From the NCBI GenBank assembly GCA_050944685.1, contig JBMNRP010000009.1, forward strand, positions 53,097 through 117,096: a stretch of DNA of 64,000 nt, written 5' to 3'. The position numbers and the translations under genes are program-made. Positions 50,297-58,340 of the stretch are shown here, in pieces; position 1 is the first letter of the stretch, and every line of letters starts with the position of its first letter. This stretch comes from CADBRN01 sp050944685 (lineage in GTDB: Bacteria; Bacillota; Clostridia; Lachnospirales; Lachnospiraceae). The notes under the pieces are model-generated. The model saw only the letters and a program-made list of their open reading frames with translations, did no database searches and was not told the origin of the DNA.

Positions 50297-52185
50297 TCAC
50301 TTATTTTGCCAACAGAAGATTCACAATCCTCGGACACGCAGCGACCGGGCTGAAAGACGGTCTGCAGGTGTATGACGACACCAAAGAAGAAAACCTCGAA
50401 ACCGGAACAGCGACATTCGAATTTATCCTTGGCTACACGGAGGAACAGCATGTAAAAGCGAAGGAACTCTGCCGCGAGGGAAATTACGTCATCCGCTGGG
50501 ACGAGGACGACGGGCAGGAGGTCTTTACTATCATTTCGATGGAGGACAACTCCGACGAGTGCGAGATTTCCGTGTACGCGGAGGACCTCGGTCTGGATCT
50601 GCTGAATGAAATTGCTCCGGCATGGGAAAATCATACAAAGTACACGATCAATCAGTACATGAACAAATACCTGTATGATTCCGGCTTTACGATCCGGGTC
50701 AACGAGCTTACTGGTCAGATGCGGGCGCTCAGCTGGGACGGAGACAGCACGGTTACGGAGCGGATTCTTTCCATCGCGGAAGGATTCGGAGCAGAAGTGC
50801 GGTTTTCGTTTGACATCACGCCTACGATGATCCGGAATAAGTATGTGGATATCTATTACCAGCGCGGTAAAGATATCCAGCTTGAGTTTCGGCTCGGCTC
50901 GCAGATCAAGAGCATCGTGGAGAAACGGTCAATTGAGAATCTGGTCACGGCAGTTACGGCAGAGGGCGGAACGCCGTATGCATATCATATGTGGGCGAGC
51001 GACCAGAACGGATCAAACATGGGAGAATCGGAGACCTATAAGGTCAACGGGAAATCCGTGCAAAAGGGATGGTTCGGTTACACCGTAACCAGCACAAGCC
51101 AGACCGCGCCGACAACCGCCAGTGCCTACACATGGATATCGCGAGCTGAATATGACCGGGATAAAGACACGGGACGATTTGAGGCAAAGCAGGTCACACT
51201 ATCCGGATACAGTTATAACGACGGTGATTTCTATGTGGATGGGAACCTGTTGTGCAGCAAAAAGGCGGTTTACAAGTGGAGCCGGTACCTTGCAGAACAC
51301 GACGCCGGAGACATTGGACATCTTGTCGGAGCCTATTCGTCCAATGCGATCACACAGGCGTCTCTTTTCTCGGAAGCCTTGGCTTACCTGAAAAAGCACT
51401 GCGTCCCGGAAATCAGTTATGAGGTGGATTTCCACGATTTTCCGCATAATGTCAAGCTGGGCGATACGATCCGGATTATTGATGACAAGGGCGAATTGTA
51501 TTTGTCCGCCAGAGTGAAAAAGCTCACCAAGAAAACATCGGAAAAAAGGTGGGAAGCATCCCTTGGCGATTACAAAGAATTATCGTCCGGGATTTCGTCG
51601 CAAATACAGCAGATGGCGAACAAATTTTCCGTGACGGCACAAGAGGCGATCCGGAAGGCAAACGAGGCAAAAGAAGCAGCCGGAAAAGCCACGACGGATT
51701 TTTACTATGAATATTCGCAGAGCCAGTCTGCAAGAGTGCCTCCGTCCGTAGATGATCCGGATCTCTGGTCGGCTGTCCCGCCCGAGAGAAAAGACGGATA
51801 TTTTATCTGGCAGCGTTCTGTAAAAATCGCGGGAAGCGAGATCACATACGGGGATCCGGTTTGCATCTCAGGAGCGAATGGGCAGGACGCAGTAACGCTG
51901 TACATCGAGTCCAGCAACGGGACCACTTTCAAAAATTCCGCGATCTCCACTACGCTGACGATTGATATTTTCGTCGGTGGCGAGCTGATCACGGACAGCA
52001 CAGCACTGGCGGAAAAATTCGGATCGGACGCCTGCCTGCAGTGGCGGCAGAAGCCGGAAGGAACGGAGAGCTGGACGGACATCCCATCAACCGATACACG
52101 GTTATCAGACAACGGTTTCATCTTCACGCTGAGCGCAAACGACGTGTTAGAGAGGACCGTTTTTTCATGCGATCTTATTTACTGA
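50293..52185 (+). CDS. Tail-associated lysin/baseplate hub (Tal)
   Basis: A 630-residue protein. Residues 1-400 match the prophage endopeptidase tail family (FTILGHAATGLKDGLQVYDD...EFELGYTEEQ-like start, DFHDFPHNVKLGDTIRIID). A coiled-coil segment (FSVTAQEAIRKANEAKEAAGKATTD) and an Ig-like C-terminal part (AVTLYIESSNGTTFKNSAISTTLTI) follow. No separate peptidase domain is obvious. It forms the tail tip. Confidence 0.87.
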   Translation: MITYFANRRFTILGHAATGLKDGLQVYDDTKEENLETGTATFEFILGYTEEQHVKAKELCREGNYVIRWDEDDGQEVFTIISMEDNSDECEISVYAEDLGLDLLNEIAPAWENHTKYTINQYMNKYLYDSGFTIRVNELTGQMRALSWDGDSTVTERILSIAEGFGAEVRFSFDITPTMIRNKYVDIYYQRGKDIQLEFRLGSQIKSIVEKRSIENLVTAVTAEGGTPYAYHMWASDQNGSNMGESETYKVNGKSVQKGWFGYTVTSTSQTAPTTASAYTWISRAEYDRDKDTGRFEAKQVTLSGYSYNDGDFYVDGNLLCSKKAVYKWSRYLAEHDAGDIGHLVGAYSSNAITQASLFSEALAYLKKHCVPEISYEVDFHDFPHNVKLGDTIRIIDDKGELYLSARVKKLTKKTSEKRWEASLGDYKELSSGISSQIQQMANKFSVTAQEAIRKANEAKEAAGKATTDFYYEYSQSQSARVPPSVDDPDLWSAVPPERKDGYFIWQRSVKIAGSEITYGDPVCISGANGQDAVTLYIESSNGTTFKNSAISTTLTIDIFVGGELITDSTALAEKFGSDACLQWRQKPEGTESWTDIPSTDTRLSDNGFIFTLSANDVLERTVFSCDLIY

Positions 52186-52202
52186 ACCGAAAGGAGTAGA
52201 AA

Positions 52203-52856
52203 ATGGCAGTAAAAGCGAGTAACCAGGTGACACTTGTCGATTTAACGGATGCATATACCGTGATCATGACGAACGAGGCACATACTTTCATCGGGGACAC
52301 CGATAGTGTTGCCTCGACTCAGAGCACAACCACTCAGTTTGTCGCTTACCTTGGTGACGATCAGGTTTCAGTTGAAGTTGGCGATATTACGGCTCCGACT
52401 GGTCTTTCTGCTACATCAGACGGTAAGACTCCATCCCCGACAGTAACGATTACTGCTACTACAGCCCTGAAGACAGGCGGAACGATCGATATTCCGCTTA
52501 CGATCAATGGCGCCGTTACGATTACGAAGAAATTCAGTTATGCGATTGCATTCAAAGGTGCTCAAGGGAATCCGGGGTCGGATGGTACAGATGGAAAAGA
52601 TGGAAAAGATGCTATTACGCTGGTAGTAACTTCGTCCGCCGGAACGATCTTTAAAAACGCGGACATTTCTACCACGCTGACGGCTCACGTCTACAAAGCG
52701 GGTGCTGAAGTTACAGGAACCAATCTCACGGCTTTGGGGACAATCAAGTGGTACAAGGATGGCGGCACGACAGCGGTAGCAACCGGTACGACATTAACTG
52801 TTAGTGCCGGAAGCGTGTCAAACAAGGCCAGTTACGTTGCTCAGTTGGAGGGGTGA
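52203..52856 (+). CDS. Baseplate appendage protein with collagen-like linker
   Basis: A 217-residue protein with two Ig-like sandwiches joined by a short Gly-x-x run (KGAQGNPGSDGTDGKDGKDA). The second sandwich repeats the SSAGTIFKNADISTTLTA motif also found at the end of Tal, so the two share a duplicated domain. It is probably a tail-tip appendage. GAAAGGAG precedes the ATG. Confidence 0.78.
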   Translation: MAVKASNQVTLVDLTDAYTVIMTNEAHTFIGDTDSVASTQSTTTQFVAYLGDDQVSVEVGDITAPTGLSATSDGKTPSPTVTITATTALKTGGTIDIPLTINGAVTITKKFSYAIAFKGAQGNPGSDGTDGKDGKDAITLVVTSSAGTIFKNADISTTLTAHVYKAGAEVTGTNLTALGTIKWYKDGGTTAVATGTTLTVSAGSVSNKASYVAQLEG

Positions 52857-52858
52857 TT

Positions 52859-55420
52859 ATGGCAGTTAAAGCAATTAGTGATCCCATTACGCTTGTCCGT
52901 GTGAATGACGGAGCGGATGGAGCAGCCGGTCAAAATGCGATAGATTTGTCAAATGGCAAGATGCTGTTTACTGATCCGTATTTTGCAAATGGGAAGAATC
53001 AGACATATGTTTACAATAATTCTAACAATGGCAATGTAACTGTAACTCGAAGTTCGAGAAGCTCTGACAACCCATTTACCAATAGTGACTATGAGTTGGT
53101 TATTAAGAATGTCGGCACATCAAGTCCTAACTGTGGCGGATTTTATTTTGGTGATAATTATTCGAGAGCAAACGCGATATTTATTTATCGTATTATTGCA
53201 AAAATTCCTTCTGGTAGAAAAATTATTTTTGGACATAATGCATGGGGAAATAGTCCCGTTTTTAAATGGCTTACGTCAAACGTCGGAACAGGAAAGTTTG
53301 AAGAATATCTAGGATATGCTAAATGTGGTGATGCTGGAACGTTTTCAACCATAGGCTTTTTCTATATTGACGGAGCTGTTGGATCGTCGTCGTCTCCTAT
53401 GATATGGTATGTAGCTTACGCAACGTGTTTTGATATGACTAATGTTGCCGATATATTTAATATAGGTGGAAGAAATTTATATGCTCTTAGTCAAAATCAT
53501 GGCATATCAAAATCTAATATATCTTCACTCACTCTGGACGCTTCTACCGGAATCATTTCCATGACAGCGTCTGGTTCTGACGCATATTTTGGAATTGCAA
53601 ACGCGAATGGTGCTACATGGGCTAAAAATTGTGGACTAAAAATCCCTGTCATTTCTGGTAAAGACATTACGATATCTTACACTAATACCATTTTTAATAA
53701 AAATTACTATAACCGATTTAATAGCTCTGGAACTACTATAAGCAATAATACATATTTTTCAAGCACACCATATACTATTAGTGCATCAAAATTAACCGAC
53801 GTATCATTCATTACTCTTAGGTTTGGCTATAGAGAATCTGTAGCAGGAACAACATATTCAACAAAGATTAAAGTTGAGTATGGCAATGTCGCTACCGATT
53901 GGACCCCCGCCCCCGAAGATGTTCAGTCTGGAATTGACGAGGCTCAATCCACTGCTGATACGGCTCTTACCACGGCAAATGGCAAAGGCAAAGTTTACTA
54001 TCAGGCATCAGCTCCAACATCCGGCATGACAACGCAGGATATTTGGTTTGACACCGATGATGGCAACTCAATGTATCGTTACAATGGCACAGCTTGGGTT
54101 CGGGTTCAGCTTGGAACGAATGCAATCAATGATAAAGCCATCAATGCCGCTAAAATTGTCGATAAGGCCATCACAAATGCAAAATTTGGAGACAGCTCGG
54201 TTGATGCGAGAGTTGTTGCTGCTCAAGCTATTGGCACAGCAGAAATCCATGATGCGGCCGTGACAAATGCTAAGATTGATGCTTTGGCGGTTGACAATGC
54301 TCAGATTATTGATGGCGCTATTACTGAAGCAAAGATTGATGATCTAGCAGTAACAAGTGCTAAGATTGCCGATGCTGCTGTTGGAACAGCTAAGATTCAG
54401 GACGCTGCTGTTGGTACAGCTAAGATTGTCGATGCAGCGGTTGCTACGGCTAAGATTAAGGATTTAGCAGTTACAAATGGTAAACTTGCCAACCTTGCTG
54501 TTGATAACGCTAAGATTGCAAACGGCACAATTCAAACGGCAAAAATTAAAGATGGTGCTATCACAAACGCTAAGATTGCAGACGCGACGATTCAAACTGC
54601 TAAGATTCATGACGGTGCTATCACAAATGCAAAGATTCATGATGCCAGCATTGAGAGTGCCAAGATTAAAAGTGTTAATGCTGATACTATTAATAGTGGA
54701 ACAATAAACGCCATTGATATTAACGGATCAAATATTACCGGTTCTACGATTACTGGTTCTATTATTAGAAGTGATTGGGAAAGATGGAATTTTGTTGGAA
54801 ACAAAAGAGTTATGGGCCGTGTTCGATTAGACGACTCAGGATTCATTATGGATAAATGGGATTCTGAAGAACATAATGCAGATCCAACCGCTGACTCCGA
54901 TCCAGACCTTTATTATAAGCTTTACGAAGGAACCGATGACACTGGATATAAACTGCCAAATGGTGGATTGTGTGTTGCAAAATATGAAAAAGACGCTGAT
55001 ACGGGTTCATATGGAGTAACAGAAACACATTTCCTTCCGTTCCTAGAATCAGTTTATCCTGTTGGAGCGATTTATATTTCCACTGTATCAACGAGTCCTG
55101 CTACATTGTTTGGTTTTGGAACCTGGGAAGCTATCGAGGGTAAGTTCCTGCTAGCATCAAGTGACACCTACACGGCAGGCAGCACTGGCGGTGAGGCAAC
55201 GCATACTTTGACTGGTGCAGAAATGCCAGCGCACAGTCATAGAGTAAAAGGCTGGGCATATAAAGTAACTCCTGTAACCACAAGTTCTCAAACCGCTCCT
55301 ACGTGGCCTATTACGCAACATGATAACTATAGTGGAAGAACTGACATGGCTGGTAGCACTCAACCGCACAACAACATGCCGCCGTATTTAGCCGTCTACA
55401 TGTGGAAACGCACAGCATAA
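52859..55420 (+). CDS. Tail fibre/receptor-binding protein
   Basis: An 853-residue fibre. A short N-terminal anchor (AVKAISDPITLVRVNDGADG) shared with the previous gene leads to an AT-rich beta domain (about 30-340). About 17 ten-residue repeats (DxAVxTAKIx, residues about 418-610, 30-bp units) form the shaft. The C-terminus YPVGAIYIST...MPAHSHR...PPYLAVYMWKR is a collar/Gp10-type tip with a His-x-His iron-binding motif. The start is the ATG at 52859 after GGAGGGG. It is the likely host-range determinant. Confidence 0.88.
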   Translation: MAVKAISDPITLVRVNDGADGAAGQNAIDLSNGKMLFTDPYFANGKNQTYVYNNSNNGNVTVTRSSRSSDNPFTNSDYELVIKNVGTSSPNCGGFYFGDNYSRANAIFIYRIIAKIPSGRKIIFGHNAWGNSPVFKWLTSNVGTGKFEEYLGYAKCGDAGTFSTIGFFYIDGAVGSSSSPMIWYVAYATCFDMTNVADIFNIGGRNLYALSQNHGISKSNISSLTLDASTGIISMTASGSDAYFGIANANGATWAKNCGLKIPVISGKDITISYTNTIFNKNYYNRFNSSGTTISNNTYFSSTPYTISASKLTDVSFITLRFGYRESVAGTTYSTKIKVEYGNVATDWTPAPEDVQSGIDEAQSTADTALTTANGKGKVYYQASAPTSGMTTQDIWFDTDDGNSMYRYNGTAWVRVQLGTNAINDKAINAAKIVDKAITNAKFGDSSVDARVVAAQAIGTAEIHDAAVTNAKIDALAVDNAQIIDGAITEAKIDDLAVTSAKIADAAVGTAKIQDAAVGTAKIVDAAVATAKIKDLAVTNGKLANLAVDNAKIANGTIQTAKIKDGAITNAKIADATIQTAKIHDGAITNAKIHDASIESAKIKSVNADTINSGTINAIDINGSNITGSTITGSIIRSDWERWNFVGNKRVMGRVRLDDSGFIMDKWDSEEHNADPTADSDPDLYYKLYEGTDDTGYKLPNGGLCVAKYEKDADTGSYGVTETHFLPFLESVYPVGAIYISTVSTSPATLFGFGTWEAIEGKFLLASSDTYTAGSTGGEATHTLTGAEMPAHSHRVKGWAYKVTPVTTSSQTAPTWPITQHDNYSGRTDMAGSTQPHNNMPPYLAVYMWKRTA

Positions 55421-55422
55421 GA

Positions 55423-55447
55423 AGTCGCTATCGGGCGGCTATTTTTT
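55423..55447 (+). terminator. Terminator-like hairpin before the lysis genes
   Basis: AGTCGC pairs with GCGGCT around TATCGG, followed by ATTTTTT. It ends exactly at the first possible ATG of the next gene, so it may attenuate lysis gene expression. Confidence 0.6.
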
Positions 55448-55885
55448 ATGCCAAGAAAGGACGTGATTAAATTGGGAGGTCCATTTCAGGACACGATTAT
55501 TGCCGGATTACTGGGCGGAACATTAGTTGGTTCCGTCCTTGTTTTTATTCAATTTCTTATCAGCAGAAGCGACAAGAAAAAGGAAAAACACGACGAACTA
55601 GTTGTCAAGATCGGAAATCTCGGCAATCAGCTTGCCGCACTTGACGAACGCATGGACGAGGAAAACGCGGATGCATCAAGGCGGCGCATTTTGGTGTTTG
55701 ACGATGAACTTCGGCGGGATGTCGGACATTCCGAAGAATCATATAACCAAATTTTGGACGATATAAGAAGTTACGAAATCTACTGCAAGCACCATGACGA
55801 ATACAAAAATTCAAAAGCGGTAGCGGCCATATCAAACATAAAAGAAACCTATATCACGGTGAAAAAAGAGAACAAATTTATCTGA
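55448..55885 (+). CDS. Membrane protein upstream of the holin
   Basis: A 145-residue protein with one N-terminal membrane helix (IIAGLLGGTLVGSVLVFIQFLI) and a charged cytosolic part with ILDDIRSYEIYCKHHDEYKNSKAVAAISNIKETY, a motif seen in small proteins beside holins in related phages. The start is uncertain: the ATG at 55448 follows the terminator T-run, while a TTG at 55472 has AAAGGA upstream. A holin accessory or antiholin role is possible. Confidence 0.7.
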   Translation: MPRKDVIKLGGPFQDTIIAGLLGGTLVGSVLVFIQFLISRSDKKKEKHDELVVKIGNLGNQLAALDERMDEENADASRRRILVFDDELRRDVGHSEESYNQILDDIRSYEIYCKHHDEYKNSKAVAAISNIKETYITVKKENKFI

Positions 55886-55895
55886 GGAGTACGTT

Positions 55896-56123
55896 ATGAA
55901 GATTTTTACGAAACAGTGGTTTAAGGCAACAGCGATCCGCATGATTAAGACTTTCGCCCAGGCGTTTGTGGCAACGATCGGTACGGCGGCGGTCATGTCG
56001 GATGTTGACTGGCGGATGTGCCTGTCCGCGTCTGTTCTGGCGGCAGTGCTGTCGTTTGCGACGTCGCTCGCGGGTCTGCCAGAAGTGTCGGAAGGAGGAG
56101 ATGACAATGGCAACAGCAAATGA
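55896..56123 (+). CDS. Holin (r1t-like)
   Basis: A 75-residue protein with two membrane segments (IKTFAQAFVATIGTAAVM and CLSASVLAAVLSFATSLAGL) and a charged tail. The WFKATAIRMIKTFAQ start is typical of r1t-type holins. It forms membrane lesions that release the endolysin. It overlaps the endolysin gene by 17 bases. Confidence 0.85.
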   Translation: MKIFTKQWFKATAIRMIKTFAQAFVATIGTAAVMSDVDWRMCLSASVLAAVLSFATSLAGLPEVSEGGDDNGNSK

Positions 56124-57021
56124 CATTGTAGCAAAGGCGGAGTCTTACGTCGGGGTCAAAGAGTCCCCGCGTAACTCTAATAATGTCATATTCAACACGG
56201 ATTTTTATGGACATGCGGTCAGCGGATCAGCGTACAAGTGGTGTGCCGCGTTCGTGTGGGATATTTTCCGGATGTGCGATGCGTCAGACCTTTTCGGCCC
56301 CAAAACGGCGGGTGTCGCTTATTTCGAAGCGCACACCCCGGCAAAGCAAGTAGGAATTCACGATGGTCAGATGGGCGATATCGTTACTTTCGACTGGAAA
56401 CGGGATGGGCATCCGGACCATATCGGAATCATTAAGTCCAGAAATTCAGACGGGTCTTACAACACGATTGAGGGAAATACGTCCTACGGGAACAACAGCA
56501 ACGGCGGGGAAGTCATGGTCCGCCGCAGATATGTGAATAACATTCACAAAATCTTCCGTCCTGACTATACCGAGGCGACACAGACAAAAACCACGGAATA
56601 CGAGGCGCCGAAAGGCGTCCGTCCACTTGAGGATTACGGGGTGTTCCGGGCATATAACCCTAATTCCGGGGCGCACATGTTCACGGCAAACCCGGATGAG
56701 GTGTACAACCTGACGAAAGCGGGATGGAAGTACGAAGGTGTTGCATGGCACTGGGGCGGAAATGTTAATGTTTACCGCCTCTATAATCCGAACAACGGCG
56801 ATCATCTGTACACCACAAGCACGGCAGAACGCGAAAGCCTCTCGCGCGCCGGGTGGCATGATGAAGGTGCTGTCTTCCGGTCCGGGGTCGGTGTCCCGGT
56901 CTATCGGCTGTATAACCCGAATCAGGGGCAGCACATGTACACGGTTTCGGCACAGGAAAAGGCAAACCTCGTGAAAGCAGGATGGAAGTACGAGGATGTC
57001 GCTTTCTGCGAAAACAAATAA
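56107..57021 (+). CDS. CHAP endolysin with three cell-wall repeat modules
   Basis: A 304-residue lysin. The CHAP peptidase holds Cys46 (YKWCAAFVWD) and His105 (HPDHIGII). The C-terminal half has three DUF5648-like repeats of about 40 residues (VYRLYNPNNGDHLYT, ending AGWKYEG), probably wall binding. No signal peptide is seen, consistent with holin-dependent export. GGAGATGAC precedes the ATG at 56107. Confidence 0.9.
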   Translation: MATANDIVAKAESYVGVKESPRNSNNVIFNTDFYGHAVSGSAYKWCAAFVWDIFRMCDASDLFGPKTAGVAYFEAHTPAKQVGIHDGQMGDIVTFDWKRDGHPDHIGIIKSRNSDGSYNTIEGNTSYGNNSNGGEVMVRRRYVNNIHKIFRPDYTEATQTKTTEYEAPKGVRPLEDYGVFRAYNPNSGAHMFTANPDEVYNLTKAGWKYEGVAWHWGGNVNVYRLYNPNNGDHLYTTSTAERESLSRAGWHDEGAVFRSGVGVPVYRLYNPNQGQHMYTVSAQEKANLVKAGWKYEDVAFCENK

Positions 57022-57080
57022 TTAGCAAACGATTAGCTAAACCGTTAGCTAATTGATTTAGTTAAATGACAATTTAGTCA
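57022..57080. repeat. TTAG(C/T)(A/T)AA tandem motifs
   Basis: Five degenerate copies of TTAGCTAA-like words lie 11-15 bases apart just after the endolysin stop, two of them perfect palindromes. No gene is present. They may be protein binding sites between the lysis module and the cargo operon. Confidence 0.45.
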
Positions 57081-57088
57081 AAGAAAAT

Positions 57089-57119
57089 GGCGGGGCTGTT
57101 ATGGCTCCGCCTCTTTTTT
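57089..57119. terminator. Bidirectional terminator between lysis module and cargo operon
   Basis: GGCGGGGC pairs with GCTCCGCC around TGTTATG, with TCTTTTTT on the plus side and a T-rich tract on the minus side. It separates the rightward late genes from the leftward cargo genes. Confidence 0.88.
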
Positions 57120-57639
57120 ATTGGATTTCATATATTTGTCGTGCCTGTTTGACCAGTTCACTTGTGCGGTATCGATACGCAGATTGAATATCCGCGTCGT
57201 ATGCATTCCGATCAAACGGCTTGTTCAGCAATTTCTTTGTTTCACGAATCAGATCATTCGACATCTTGGAGCGAAGAGAAAACAGGCGCTGAGTCTTGAG
57301 CTCTCCATTGGCCGTATCAAAAAGCAGAAGATGAGCGGCAAATCCTTCTTCGTTCTCTACTTTATCCGGAAGCCGAGTCAGTTGTTTGCTGAGATGCGGC
57401 GAATATGGCGCATCCATCCAGTGTAGCGCACCGAACTTCATCAAAATGATCAATACATTACCTCTGTCTACATAAGCCATCTTAATGCCATGACCGCTCT
57501 TGAACTGATCGATTTCGTTCTGGTTTGGGCGGTTGAAATAGACTGGAATAATAATTCCGGAATCCGTAATATCAAATATCAATTCGTCATTTCGCCCAAT
57601 TGCATCAACATATGTTTTTCCAACCTTATATTCTTCCAT
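57118..57639 (-). CDS. Cargo operon protein, last gene, unknown
   Basis: A 173-residue protein starting MEEYKVGKTYVDAIGRNDELIFDITDSGIIIPVYFNRPN, a beta-rich domain of unknown family with a helical C-terminus ending in RQIYEIQ. I start it at 57639, because the longer frame lies inside the upstream HTH gene. Its fixed pairing with a small HTH gene (14-base overlap) recalls two-gene regulator or toxin-antitoxin units, but no toxin motif is visible. Confidence 0.65.
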   Translation of the reverse strand: MEEYKVGKTYVDAIGRNDELIFDITDSGIIIPVYFNRPNQNEIDQFKSGHGIKMAYVDRGNVLIILMKFGALHWMDAPYSPHLSKQLTRLPDKVENEEGFAAHLLLFDTANGELKTQRLFSLRSKMSNDLIRETKKLLNKPFDRNAYDADIQSAYRYRTSELVKQARQIYEIQ

Positions 57640-57811
57640 CTTTTTTCTTTTGTCCCTTTCTCCGGTGATCCGGATATGGTTCTTCATCATCAATGACCCA
57701 GTCCCGGCCGATTTTCTTGGCCGTCTTAAATCCTCCGCGTAAGGCCATTTGTCTTACAGTTGCCGGATTCCGGCCGTGCCTCTTCGCATACTCAACCAGT
57801 GATATCAGCAT
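57626..57811 (-). CDS. Small HTH protein in the cargo operon
   Basis: A 61-residue protein with LVEYAKRHGRNPATVRQMALRGGFKTAKKIGRDWVIDDEEPYPD, a helix-turn-helix with the KIGRDWVID wing common in Clostridia accessory loci. GGAGGTGACAG precedes the ATG. It overlaps genes on both sides and may regulate the operon or partner the last gene. Confidence 0.8.
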   Translation of the reverse strand: MLISLVEYAKRHGRNPATVRQMALRGGFKTAKKIGRDWVIDDEEPYPDHRRKGQKKKDGRI

Positions 57812-58340
57812 CTGTCACCTCCCCGGGTTCCCATGATTTTGAGAAGTCCTTATCCTTGTATAGATCTGCCAGCCCCGTCAGCTGCTTGAGCCGTAGGATC
57901 TCATCCATGTCCATGCCTAGATGTTTTGATAGCCATGCATCGGACCGACCGATTTTATGCAGTTCCGCAACGATGCTTGACATCAGATCCACATCATGCG
58001 TTCCCCTGGCTCTGTTATGTCGAATTGTGGACGCCATCCTCTCATCGATCGGCTTGTCAATCACGGACACGGGCAGCATACCATGTTCCCGCTCGTAAAT
58101 ATCTTTATGGTCCAACATTGTTTGATAACGATGGAATCCATCGACGATCTCATACATATCATCATTAGCATTATAGTAACACACAATCGGCATTGTGTAG
58201 CCATCCTCTTTTATGCTGTCATACAGCAGTTTCATTTCTGGCGGCGCGACCTTATTCGGATTGTATTCGTTTGCCCGGATCTTCTCGATCGGAACCGGCC
58301 GCACTCCATATGCCGGCGATTTCCATTCTTTCTCGCTCAT
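57792..58340 (-). CDS. ParB-like protein (IbrB-like)
   Basis: A 182-residue ParB/Srx-fold protein: PVPIEKIRANEYNPNKVAPPEMKLLYDSIKEDGYTMPIVCYYN, then YEIVDGFHRYQ (the GxxRxxA-type nucleotide pocket), RMASTIRHNRARGTHDVD and an HTH-like end (DAWLSKHLGMDMDEILRLKQL). It is separated from chromosome partition ParB by its size and by its overlap with the PAPS-reductase-like gene, as in IbrA/IbrB pairs and, more distantly, DndB/DndC. AAGGAG precedes the start. Confidence 0.88.
   Translation of the reverse strand: MSEKEWKSPAYGVRPVPIEKIRANEYNPNKVAPPEMKLLYDSIKEDGYTMPIVCYYNANDDMYEIVDGFHRYQTMLDHKDIYEREHGMLPVSVIDKPIDERMASTIRHNRARGTHDVDLMSSIVAELHKIGRSDAWLSKHLGMDMDEILRLKQLTGLADLYKDKDFSKSWEPGEVTDADITG

Noticed and set aside
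54110..54690. CRISPR-like 30-bp periodic array
   Set aside because: The periodicity is coding: ten-residue repeats of the tail fibre, with no unique spacers or cas genes.
52859..55420. Diversity-generating retroelement target in the fibre
   Set aside because: No reverse transcriptase gene or template repeat exists in the window.
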